DNA from: Pseudomonas fluorescens
GTDB taxonomy: Bacteria > Pseudomonadota > Gammaproteobacteria > Pseudomonadales > Pseudomonadaceae
NCBI RefSeq assembly: GCF_902498065.1
Contig: NZ_CABVIR010000003.1
Coordinates: forward strand, 496,001 to 560,000
Length of the DNA: 64,000 nucleotides
Direction of reading: 5' to 3'
Position numbers and translations under genes: made by a program. The notes under the pieces were generated by a model. That model did no database searches. It was given only the letters and a program-made list of their open reading frames with translations, and was not told the origin of the DNA. Position 1 is the first letter of the stretch. Every line of letters begins with the position of its first letter. This document shows, in pieces, positions 17,806-26,142 of this stretch.

Positions 17806-19247
17806 CAGGCGTCTCCCCCAAACACATCCACATTGCTGAACACACAGGCCGGGGACGCATGGCCGACACGGATCACCTGATTCGGCTCGCCCTTGCCGCA
17901 GTTCGGCGTGCCCAGAACCTTGAAGGTGCTGGCGTCGCCAACGGCGCTGAGGCTTTTCCAGAACTGTGCGGAAATCGCCCGGTAGTTCGGGTTTTTCACC
18001 ACGCCTTTGAGTTCGCCGTTTTCAATCAACTGAGCCCATTCGCAACCGAACTGGAATTTGTTGCGTGCATCGTCGATCGACCAGGAACGGTTGGTGCTCA
18101 TCAAAATACCGTGCTCGATGTTGCCGATCAGTTGCTCAAGCGGCTGGTCGCCAGGCTCGATGTTCAGGTTGGCCATGCGATCGATCGGCGGGCGATTCCA
18201 GCCGCAGGCGCGGCTGTTGGCGACGCCGTCCATGCCGGCACGGAATTGCGACAGCGCACCGCCCAGTGGACGCAGCAGCAAGCCTTCCTTGATCAGAAGT
18301 TGCTTGCTGGCGGCAGTGCCGTCGTCGTCATGGCCATAGCTGGCGAGCTGCTCGGGGATGTCCGGGTCGAAGGTCACGTTGAGCAGTGTCGACCCGTATT
18401 GCAGATGACCGAAGTCTTCTGCCTTGACGAAACTGGTGCCGGCGTAATTGCGCTCGTCACCGAGGATGCGGTCCAGCTCCAGCGGGTGACCGATGGATTC
18501 GTGGATCTGCAGCATCATCTGGTCGGGCATCAACAACAGGTCGCGCGGGCCTTGCGGGGTGTTCGGTGCCAGCAGCAATTGCAGCGCCTGATCGGCGACT
18601 TTCGGACCTGCACCCACGAGGCCGCAGCGGCTGATCACATCAAAGCCGCCTTGTTGGCCGAAGTTTTCACGGCCCAGGGTTCGGGTCTGGCTGTCACTGC
18701 CGTCGTAGGCGGTGACTTCCAGGCTCGGGTAGACAAAACGCTGGGCCTGGCGCAGCTCAGCGCCGGCGCTGCTGAGGTAGATCTGTTCGACGTTGGTGAT
18801 GCCGATGCTCACCTGCCAGTTCACCAGTCGCTCGTCCGTGGGCACGGACGCGGATTCGGCGCCGAGCAGTTGATAGCAGTCGCTCAGGGACGGGAAAGGC
18901 TGATCGAAATTCGGTGAGAAGTAATCGGCGCGGTCGCTGGAGACGGCGTGATCGCGCAGGTCGAGCAGGGCGTGGGGCTTGAGTCGGCGGGCTTGTTGCT
19001 CGGCTTTTTCCAGCGCAGCTTGCAGGCCGGATTGCGACAGGTCGTTGGTCGCGGCGTAGGCTTCGACGCCGTTGACGCGCACGGTCAACATCGCACCTTC
19101 GTCACGGCTCAGGCTCGGAGGTTCGGCGACGTTCTTGCGCACCGACAGGAACTGGCCGGACTCGCGCACATAACGCAGCGAAAAAAATTCAGCGCCCGTG
19201 CGTAAGGCAGCGAAGCGCTGCTTGAGCTGAGGGTGGAAATCGAACAT
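17805..19247 (-). CDS. TldD-like zinc metalloprotease subunit
   Basis: A 480-residue protein. The active-site motif is H249-E250-S-I-G-H254 (HESIGHPLELDR), with a downstream Cys ligand at C450 in GTPNCGKGEPNQ. This is the TldD catalytic arrangement, but HPLELDR differs from the HGLEGD of canonical TldD. AAGGAGG directly upstream fixes ATG 19247; the open frame continues further without a ribosome site. Known TldD/E pairs trim peptides such as microcin B17; the substrate here is unknown. Confidence 0.86.
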   Translation of the reverse strand: MFDFHPQLKQRFAALRTGAEFFSLRYVRESGQFLSVRKNVAEPPSLSRDEGAMLTVRVNGVEAYAATNDLSQSGLQAALEKAEQQARRLKPHALLDLRDHAVSSDRADYFSPNFDQPFPSLSDCYQLLGAESASVPTDERLVNWQVSIGITNVEQIYLSSAGAELRQAQRFVYPSLEVTAYDGSDSQTRTLGRENFGQQGGFDVISRCGLVGAGPKVADQALQLLLAPNTPQGPRDLLLMPDQMMLQIHESIGHPLELDRILGDERNYAGTSFVKAEDFGHLQYGSTLLNVTFDPDIPEQLASYGHDDDGTAASKQLLIKEGLLLRPLGGALSQFRAGMDGVANSRACGWNRPPIDRMANLNIEPGDQPLEQLIGNIEHGILMSTNRSWSIDDARNKFQFGCEWAQLIENGELKGVVKNPNYRAISAQFWKSLSAVGDASTFKVLGTPNCGKGEPNQVIRVGHASPACVFSNVDVFGGDA

Positions 19248-19482
19248 TCGGGAACCTCCTTGGTCTGGAGTGGCGGTGCAGCGGTGTTGCGAAGGGCGAG
19301 AGGTGAAACGTTTGCGTGGCGCTAGATTAGGCTTGGGGGAGGGGTAGATCAAGGGTGAGGCTGTGTGGGAAAGGCTCACGGAGTTTAGAACGCGCGTACC
19401 GAGGTGGCCTGATGATCTTAAGTTCACGAACAGCCCGTTGAAGACTGCTCGCGATCTAGACCTCTCCAGACGGAGGCTGCTT

Positions 19483-19827
19483 TTAACCGTTCAGATAAGC
19501 GAACGCTGTCACATAGATGAGTAGGCTTGCAAAGAAAGAAGGCAGGATCTTCTTCGTTTTGGCGACTGCGATGAAGGTGCCCACGAGCAGAAACAGTTTC
19601 AGCGCGTCCAGAATTTGAAACTGCTGTATCAGTGTTAATGCATCCATCTTGTTGAAAGCAGTGTCGTATATGATTACCCCCAACATAGCTTGCGCGCTGT
19701 AGCTGATAAAGCGATAAAACGAACCTTGGGTTTGTGTGAGCGCGCTGCTGTTTTTGAAGGCGAAGGGCAGGGCCCTAAATGCAAAGGCTGTACAGGCAGA
19801 AAATGCGATAAGAAGCCAGATTGTCAT
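19483..19827 (-). CDS. azlD: AzlD-family branched-chain amino-acid exporter subunit
   Basis: A 114-residue membrane protein with four hydrophobic segments, N-terminal FRALPFAF and conserved small-protein length of AzlD. It is the smaller partner of AzlC, and the pair exports branched-chain or related amino acids in characterised cases. Its ATG overlaps the azlC stop by 4 bp (ATGA). Codon use and base composition are AT-richer than the neighbouring tldD and betA, suggesting acquisition. Confidence 0.8.
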   Translation of the reverse strand: MTIWLLIAFSACTAFAFRALPFAFKNSSALTQTQGSFYRFISYSAQAMLGVIIYDTAFNKMDALTLIQQFQILDALKLFLLVGTFIAVAKTKKILPSFFASLLIYVTAFAYLNG

Positions 19828-20549
19828 GAGCCCATCCTGACTCGTTTTTTGTAACTGTTTTCAATAAGCACGATCAAACCGCCAATTATGAAAGGTGTGC
19901 AGAGCAGGCTGTAATCTCTGAACAAGTAGACCAGCAGTGGCGCAGCGACAAAGCCCAGCCAGTAACCCGAAACTTCCGCATAGTGAGGCCAGTGTTTACC
20001 AGCCAACGCGGTGAACTGTAACGGTAACAGGAGTGTCATGGCTGCATAGATAATTGGCGACGTCAATTTTGCACCAGCAACGAACCCGATATAGGTGCAA
20101 ATAACCGACACGCCAAATATCGGGAGCCCCAACCCGATCATGTAGCTAAATGGGTGGTCTACTCTTCGTTTAAATCGAGTGACGCATCCGGTGAATATCG
20201 AAGGCGTAATAAGAACTAACGAGGCCATGATGGCCGCGGTGGAAGTATTTCTTATATGCGGCGCAAGTGTTGCGGAAAGTAGTACAAAGCGAGCGTTGAG
20301 AGCCACGATGATAGGGAGTAAAATCCATCCGTCGTTATGGTTCTGTACTATCAAAAATTGTAATGGGGTAGAAAATATAAACAGAGTCGTTGCAAGGGAT
20401 TGGCTTAAAGTTAGTGATTGCGAGGCGCTTAGAGCGCCAATCGAGAGGTAAAGAAAGATGAATGCGACGCCGAACGTGATTGCATCGCGAGCCCCTTCTT
20501 TAAATACGTTGCCGGATGAAGATGGGGCGCGTACGTGCGCGGCAACCAT
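19824..20549 (-). CDS. azlC: AzlC-family amino-acid exporter subunit
   Basis: A 241-residue inner-membrane protein with 6-7 hydrophobic segments and an AzlC/YgaZ pattern: GARDAITFGVAFIFL near the N-terminus, then FIFSTPLQFLIVQ and LNARFVLLSATLAPHI. The start ATG at 20549 shares its A with the TAA stop of the upstream dioxygenase gene (TAATG), so translation is coupled. A longer frame to 20570 lies inside the dioxygenase gene and is less likely. Substrate may be the product of the dioxygenase (inference). Confidence 0.8.
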   Translation of the reverse strand: MVAAHVRAPSSSGNVFKEGARDAITFGVAFIFLYLSIGALSASQSLTLSQSLATTLFIFSTPLQFLIVQNHNDGWILLPIIVALNARFVLLSATLAPHIRNTSTAAIMASLVLITPSIFTGCVTRFKRRVDHPFSYMIGLGLPIFGVSVICTYIGFVAGAKLTSPIIYAAMTLLLPLQFTALAGKHWPHYAEVSGYWLGFVAAPLLVYLFRDYSLLCTPFIIGGLIVLIENSYKKRVRMGS

Positions 20550-21559
20550 TAACAGGCCTCCCGAGTACAAGCTGTTTCATTCAGTGCGTAGTATTGCTTT
20601 CTAGGACCTTTGCTTCGGAACAAGAGCCGGGGCGTATTATTGAACGTGGAGTTGTTCGCATGGGCACGAACCTGGTCGGCATCGAGATTCAGCATCGGCC
20701 GTGCGTGCAGTACCTTGTGGTTGGCCACGATAAGGAACGTGCCGGTTTCAGCAATTGAGACATGATTTTTTGCGCTGCTAAGGCCAGAACGTATTTTGTC
20801 TAGGACATGTTGGCCGCCGTTTACCGCGCGCATCCGTGCACCGTTCTGCGGATCAATTCGGAAATCCAGCGAAAATTGAAAGCCGTAGATTTCGGAAAAT
20901 TTGACTACTTGGCGAACCCGTTTTTTTAAGCCGCTAACGTTTTTGCCGGATATAAACGCAGCTTCCATTGTTAGTAGTTCGTGAATCTCTTGATCGTTCA
21001 GCTCGCACAGCAACGAGCTAGGAAAGTAGTAAGCGGTGGGGGTTTTTGTGATGTCGCGGCAAACGGTTAGGGCTAAATAGTCTACATCCAGGTTTTCATA
21101 TAGATCGTCGGAGTGTGGAGTGATATCACCGTGTCCGTTGCCCCATTCACGATGTTTTTCTGCCGACGGCTTTAGAAACAATGCTTTGTGTTCTTCGTAT
21201 TCGTACTTTATATCAGTAAGGTGGAACAGGTCGGCCAAAGCCTCGTGCACTGTCAGAGCCAGTTTTGGCGAGTCTAGGTTGAAAATATTTGTTATACAAA
21301 TAGCTGCGTGGCCATTCCTAAGACCTACCGTGCCAAAGTGGGCAGTGTCTTCTGTGCGCAAGTAGGTCAAAAAGAGGTTGATTAATTGGGATTTTAAAGC
21401 GTGCGTGCCTTGATTGTTATTTTTTTTCCACCAAGACTCAATGACACCAGCCAAATAGCCAAAATCCAAAAAAACTGTTTTTTCTTTAGATATTTCTTCT
21501 CTGAAAAAACTGACGTCCGTAGTTTTGTCGATGCACTGCAAGGTCTTGATTTCCTTCAA
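20549..21559 (-). CDS. Clavaminate-synthase-like Fe(II)/2-oxoglutarate dioxygenase
   Basis: A protein of about 336 residues resembling the clavaminate synthase / amino-acid hydroxylase branch (AsnO, VioC type). The iron triad is visible: H149-S-D151, exactly eight residues before DYLAL as in that family, and distal H285 in NHKVLHARPML. R311 or R315 in TPRLLFR would hold 2-oxoglutarate. The start is uncertain: TTG 21559 lacks a clear ribosome site, and a TTG at 21541 follows AAGGA. The gene is first in a coupled operon with azlC and azlD, in AT-rich DNA. Amino-acid hydroxylation is inferred from family and context; the substrate is not known. Confidence 0.72.
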   Translation of the reverse strand: MKEIKTLQCIDKTTDVSFFREEISKEKTVFLDFGYLAGVIESWWKKNNNQGTHALKSQLINLFLTYLRTEDTAHFGTVGLRNGHAAICITNIFNLDSPKLALTVHEALADLFHLTDIKYEYEEHKALFLKPSAEKHREWGNGHGDITPHSDDLYENLDVDYLALTVCRDITKTPTAYYFPSSLLCELNDQEIHELLTMEAAFISGKNVSGLKKRVRQVVKFSEIYGFQFSLDFRIDPQNGARMRAVNGGQHVLDKIRSGLSSAKNHVSIAETGTFLIVANHKVLHARPMLNLDADQVRAHANNSTFNNTPRLLFRSKGPRKQYYALNETACTREAC

Positions 21560-21715
21560 ATATTCATTGAGGCTAGGTTGAGCCGGGCGCGAATACTAGT
21601 GGAAATTTTTAAATGTGTGTAATTGGAAGTGTTACTAGCTGTTGTTAACAGGGAGTGTAATTATTTAGTTGCTTGGTGTGTATGTAGCTGGCTGAGCGGT
21701 TAACTTGTGTTAGGC

Positions 21716-21749
21716 AAAAAAAACCGCCGACCCCGGGAGGTTGACGGTT
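21716..21749 (-). terminator. Rho-independent terminator after betA
   Basis: On the minus strand AACCGTCAACC pairs imperfectly with GGTCGGCGGTT and is followed by eight U. It lies 20 bp beyond the betA stop. Confidence 0.85.
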
Positions 21750-21769
21750 GTTTGAACAAGCGCCTGATA

Positions 21770-23473
21770 TTACTGAGCAGCCAGTGTCACATCCCGCATC
21801 GGCTTACCACGCACCGGTGCATCACCGGCCACGTAGTAATCGGCCGTGCTGCGCGGCAATGGCTTGCGACCACGGATCTTGTCGGCGATTTTCTCGGCGA
21901 TCATGATCGTTGGCGCGTTCAGGTTGCCGGTGGTGATGATCGGCATGATCGAGGCATCGACCACGCGCAGACCTTGCATTCCGTGCACTCGACCTTCGCC
22001 ATCGACCACGGCCATGTCGTCGGTGCCCATTTTGCAGGAGCATGACGGATGGAACGCGGTTTCGGCGTGTTCGCGGATGAACTTGTCGAGCTGCTCATCG
22101 GTTTGCACGTCGATGCCCGGGCTGATTTCGCGGCCACGGAAAGCGTCCAGCGCAGGCTGTTGCATGATTTCACGGGTCAGGCGGATGCCGTCGCGAAATT
22201 CCTGCCAGTCCTGCTCGGTAGCCATGTAGTTGAACAGGATGCTCGGGTACTCGCGCGGGTCCTTCGACTTGGCCTGGATGCGACCACGGCTCGGCGAACG
22301 CATGGACCCCATGTGCGCCTGGAAACCGTGCTCTTTCACGCCGTTGCTGCCGTTGTAGTTAATCGCGACCGGCAGGAAGTGGTACTGGATGTTCGGCCAA
22401 TCGAATTCCGGACGGGAACGGATGAAACCGCCGGCTTCGAACTGATTGCTGGCGCCGATACCGGTGCCGTTGAACAGCCACTCGGCACCGATGGCCGGCT
22501 GGTTGTACCAGAGCAGCGACGGGTACAGCGAGACGGGTTGGGTGCAGGCGTATTGCAGGTACAGCTCGAGGTGATCCTGCAGGTTTTCGCCGACGCCTGG
22601 CAGGTCATGGACCACCGGGATGTCGAGCTTGTTCAGCAGTTCGGCCGGGCCGACGCCGGAGCGTTGCAGGATCTGCGGCGACGCGATGGCGCCGGAGCAC
22701 AGCAGCACTTCTTTACGGGCGCGGGCTTCAACGCGCTCTTCAGCGGCGCCGATCAGGTAACGCACGCCGACCGCACGCTTGCCTTCGAACAGGATCTTGT
22801 CGGTCAGGGCGTGGGTAACGATGGTCAGGGTCGAGCGCTTTTTGGCAGTATCCAGGTAACCGCGAGCGGTGCTGGCGCGACGGCCGTTCGGCGTCACGGT
22901 ACGGTCCATCGGGCCGAAGCCTTCCTGCTGGTAACCGTTCAAGTCTTCGGTGCGCGGGTAACCGGCTTGTACGCCGGCTTCAACCATGGCGTGGAACAGC
23001 GGGTTGTTACCAGCCTTCGGCGTGGTCACGCTGACCGGACCTTCGCCACCGTGGTAGTCGTTCGGGCCGATGTCGCGGGTTTCGGCCTTGCGGAAATAGG
23101 GCAGGCAGTTCAGGTAGTCCCAGTCTTCCAGACCTGGAAGCTTGGCCCAGTTGTCGTAGTCCATCGCGTTGCCGCGGATGTAGCACATGCCGTTGATCAG
23201 CGAAGAACCGCCGAGGCCCTTGCCGCGACCGCATTCCATCCGACGACCGTCCATGTGTGGCTCAGGATCGGTTTCGTAGGCCCAGTTGTAGCGACGGCCT
23301 TGCAGCGGGAACGCCAGGGCGGCCGGCATTTGTGTGCGGAAATCGAGACGATAATCCGGGCCGCCCGCTTCGAGCAGCAGGACGGTGACGCCTTCGTCTT
23401 CAGTCAGACGGGTCGCCAGGGTGTTACCGGCGGAGCCGGCACCGATGATGATGTAGTCGAATTCTTGGGACAT
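21770..23473 (-). CDS. betA: Choline dehydrogenase
   Basis: A 567-residue GMC-family flavoprotein, membrane-associated, oxidising choline to betaine aldehyde (and onward to betaine). The FAD motif is [16 protein letters not shown] signatures are [20 protein letters not shown] and the GSVASPQIL-like segment [14 protein letters not shown]. The catalytic His region is [20 protein letters not shown] upstream favours ATG 23473 over the GTG nine bases earlier. It is the last gene of the betI-betB-betA group. Confidence 0.96.
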   Translation of the reverse strand: MSQEFDYIIIGAGSAGNTLATRLTEDEGVTVLLLEAGGPDYRLDFRTQMPAALAFPLQGRRYNWAYETDPEPHMDGRRMECGRGKGLGGSSLINGMCYIRGNAMDYDNWAKLPGLEDWDYLNCLPYFRKAETRDIGPNDYHGGEGPVSVTTPKAGNNPLFHAMVEAGVQAGYPRTEDLNGYQQEGFGPMDRTVTPNGRRASTARGYLDTAKKRSTLTIVTHALTDKILFEGKRAVGVRYLIGAAEERVEARARKEVLLCSGAIASPQILQRSGVGPAELLNKLDIPVVHDLPGVGENLQDHLELYLQYACTQPVSLYPSLLWYNQPAIGAEWLFNGTGIGASNQFEAGGFIRSRPEFDWPNIQYHFLPVAINYNGSNGVKEHGFQAHMGSMRSPSRGRIQAKSKDPREYPSILFNYMATEQDWQEFRDGIRLTREIMQQPALDAFRGREISPGIDVQTDEQLDKFIREHAETAFHPSCSCKMGTDDMAVVDGEGRVHGMQGLRVVDASIMPIITTGNLNAPTIMIAEKIADKIRGRKPLPRSTADYYVAGDAPVRGKPMRDVTLAAQ

Positions 23474-23524
23474 TGAATGCACCCTCTTTGAAGTTGGTCA
23501 GGTCTGGCGAGTGCTGCGCACTCG

Positions 23525-23611
23525 ATCGCGGGCAAGCCCGCTCCCACAGGGATCGGGGTTGCCACAGATTTGGTGGGCAACACCAAACCTGTGGGAGCTG
23601 GCTTGCCAGCG
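23525..23611. repeat. REPIN between betA and betB
   Basis: ATCGCGGGCAAGCCCGCTCCCACAGG and the inverted CCTGTGGGAGCTGGCTTGCCAGCGA. The two arms carry different palindromes (GGGCAAGCCC and TGGCTTGCCA). It sits inside the bet operon, where REPs often influence relative mRNA stability. Confidence 0.88.
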
Positions 23612-23645
23612 AAGGCGGACCCGCTGGCAATACAAGACCCGGGTC

Positions 23646-25118
23646 TTAGAACACCGAGGCGTAATCGCCCAGCTCAACCTGTACCGATTTGATGCGTGTG
23701 AAGTTGTTCAGCGAGCTGATGCCATTCTCACGACCAACACCCGACTGCTTGTAGCCGCCGACCGGCATCTTCGCGTCGGACTCGCCCCAGGCGTTGATCC
23801 AGCAGATACCGGCTTCCAGTTGATGAATCACGCGGTGAGCGCGGTTCAGGTCCTTGGTGACGACGCCTGCGGCCAGGCCGAAGTCGGTGTCGTTGGCACG
23901 ACGGATCACTTCTTCTTCGGTTTCGTAAGTCAGGATCGCCATCACCGGGCCGAAGATTTCTTCGCGAACGATGGTCATCTCGTCGGTGCAATCGGTGAAC
24001 ACCGTCGGTGCCACGAACGCGCCTTTGGCGAATTCGCCTTCGGTCAGACGGCTGCCGCCGCACAGAACGCGAGCGCCTTCTTCCTTACCTTTGGCGATGT
24101 AACCCAATACGCTTTCCATGTGGGCGAAGCTGACCAGCGGGCCGAAGTTGGTGTTTTCGTCTTCCGGGTTGCCGATGCGGATACGGGCAACGCGCTCGGC
24201 GATCTTGGCTTCGAAAGCGGCTTTCAGATGAGTCGGTACGAACACCCGAGTGCCGTTGGTGCAAACCTGGCCGGAGCTGTAGAAGTTGGCCATCATCGCG
24301 GTGTCGGCGGCGCGATCGAGATCGGCATCGTCGAAAATGATCAGCGGGGATTTGCCGCCCAGTTCCATGGTCACGTCTTTCAAGGACGAAGCGGAAGCGC
24401 TGGCCATGACCTTCTTGCCGGTGTCGGTGCCGCCGGTGAAGGAGATTTTTTCGATGCGCGGGTGCTCGGTCAACCAGGTGCCGACTTCACGGCCGCTGCC
24501 GGTCAACACGTTGAACACGCCGGCTGGCAGGCCTGCCTCGGTGTAGATCTCGGCCAGTTTCAGCGTGGTCAGGGACGTGACTTCGCTTGGCTTGAAGATC
24601 ATCGCGTTACCGGCCGCCAGGGCGGGTGCGGATTTCCACAGGGCGATCTGGATCGGGTAGTTCCACGCGCCGATGCCGGCGACAACGCCCAGCGGCTCGC
24701 GACGGGTGTAGACGAAAGACGTAGTGCGCAGCGGGATCTGCTCGCCTTCGATGGCGGGCACCAGGCCTGCGTAGTATTCCAGCACGTCAGCGCCGGTAAC
24801 GATGTCGACGTACTTGGTTTCGGAGAACGACTTGCCGGTGTCCAGGGTTTCCAGGGCGGCCAGTTCATCGTTGCGCTCGCGCAGGATGTCCACGGCGCGA
24901 CGCAGGATGCGCGAACGCTCCATGGCGGTCATCGCAGCCCAGATTTTCTGGCCCTTTTCGGCGCTGACAACGGCGCGCTCGACGTCTTCCTTGGTCGCAC
25001 GTTGTACTTTTGCGAGGACTTCACCGTTAGCCGGGTTGATGGCTTCGAAAGTGGCGTCGCTGCTGGCGTCGGAGTAACCGCCATCGATGTAGAGTTTTTG
25101 CAGTTCGAAACGGGCCAT
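23646..25118 (-). CDS. betB: Betaine aldehyde dehydrogenase
   Basis: A 490-residue NAD(P)-dependent aldehyde dehydrogenase converting betaine aldehyde to glycine betaine. The catalytic Cys is in [13 protein letters not shown], the general-base Glu in MELGGKSP, and the cofactor motif in [22 protein letters not shown] precedes ATG 25118. It lies between betI and betA with the same orientation. Confidence 0.97.
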   Translation of the reverse strand: MARFELQKLYIDGGYSDASSDATFEAINPANGEVLAKVQRATKEDVERAVVSAEKGQKIWAAMTAMERSRILRRAVDILRERNDELAALETLDTGKSFSETKYVDIVTGADVLEYYAGLVPAIEGEQIPLRTTSFVYTRREPLGVVAGIGAWNYPIQIALWKSAPALAAGNAMIFKPSEVTSLTTLKLAEIYTEAGLPAGVFNVLTGSGREVGTWLTEHPRIEKISFTGGTDTGKKVMASASASSLKDVTMELGGKSPLIIFDDADLDRAADTAMMANFYSSGQVCTNGTRVFVPTHLKAAFEAKIAERVARIRIGNPEDENTNFGPLVSFAHMESVLGYIAKGKEEGARVLCGGSRLTEGEFAKGAFVAPTVFTDCTDEMTIVREEIFGPVMAILTYETEEEVIRRANDTDFGLAAGVVTKDLNRAHRVIHQLEAGICWINAWGESDAKMPVGGYKQSGVGRENGISSLNNFTRIKSVQVELGDYASVF

Positions 25119-25227
25119 AGTGTCCTCGCAAGTGCATAAGTGGTTGGCGTAGGCCACCGCGGTGAAGCCATACAAGTGTGGCAACACCGATCGGCAGCAG
25201 TTCAGGGGTTGAGCGTTTATGTGTGCT

Positions 25228-25821
25228 CTAACTCACCTGCTTGGCCAATTGGAAATCCATGTATTCGTAAGCGATCCGGTGCGCCTGCTCCGTGTCGAAA
25301 GCATCTCCCGACAGCGCCCCCCGCAACCACAAACCGTCAATCAACGCCGCCAGGCCCCGGGCTGCACTGCGCGCATCATCGAGCGGCAATACGCGGCGGA
25401 ACTGGCAGCACAGGTTGGAATACAGACGGTGATCGTTGATCCGCTGCAACCTGTGCAAAGACGGGTGGTGCATGCTGGTGGCCCAGAAGGCCAGCCAGGT
25501 TTTCATTGCCGGGCCATTGACCTGGCTGGCGTCGAAGTTGCCTTCGATGATCACCTGCAGATGCGCCCGCGGGCTGTCATCTGTCAGCGCCTGACGGCGC
25601 ACGGTGACGTTCTCGCTGAGGACACTCATCAGATACTGCGCCGTGGCAGCGATCAGGCCGTTCTTGTCCTGAAAATAGTGACTGATGATGCCATTCGAGA
25701 CACCGGCCAAACGGGCGATCAGCGCAATGCTGGCGTCCCCCATTCCGACCTGATCAACCGCCTGCAATGTGGCTTCGATCAATTGCTGGCGGCGGATGGG
25801 TTGCATACCGACCTTGGGCAT
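25228..25821 (-). CDS. betI: TetR-family repressor BetI
   Basis: A 197-residue choline-responsive repressor. The N-terminal TetR helix-turn-helix is [25 protein letters not shown], and the C-terminal ligand domain follows BetI. AAGGAG touches an earlier ATG at 25830, so the ATG at 25821 is chosen for spacing. It is divergent from betT, with a perfect palindromic operator candidate in the gap. Confidence 0.95.
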   Translation of the reverse strand: MPKVGMQPIRRQQLIEATLQAVDQVGMGDASIALIARLAGVSNGIISHYFQDKNGLIAATAQYLMSVLSENVTVRRQALTDDSPRAHLQVIIEGNFDASQVNGPAMKTWLAFWATSMHHPSLHRLQRINDHRLYSNLCCQFRRVLPLDDARSAARGLAALIDGLWLRGALSGDAFDTEQAHRIAYEYMDFQLAKQVS

Positions 25822-25891
25822 CTTGCACATCTCCTTAGGCCTTCCGGCGGACGTAAAACGTCTATCGGATTGAGGGCCAGTCTATTTTGTT

Positions 25892-25911
25892 TTGATTGAA
25901 CGTTCAATCAA
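25892..25911. promoter_or_regulatory. Candidate BetI operator (perfect 20-bp palindrome)
   Basis: TTGATTGAACGTTCAATCAA, a perfect inverted repeat between divergent betI and betT. Position, size and symmetry suit a TetR-family dimer site; assignment to BetI is inferred from context. Confidence 0.8.
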
Positions 25912-26142
25912 CAAAGAATAAGATCTGCGACAAATCGTCGCTGCTTACAGATTTTTCCTACGTGTAAATGGCGATAAACCGACATCCAAAGCGGCTCGAA
26001 ACCCCTACGCCCCGGCGTTCCGGGCTTCGGGCTTTTTTCGGGGTGTCTTTATATCACCCGTCGGTCGGCTGCCAACTAACCGATTGGTCGGGTACCGCGT
26101 TGCCTTGTGTTCTTCTCTCGCACTGCCTGGAGCATCTGTGCC

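Noticed and set aside
26011-26040. Attenuator-like hairpin in the betT leader
   Set aside because: CCCGG/CCGGG is only five pairs and is separated from the T-run by other bases, so a terminator cannot be supported.
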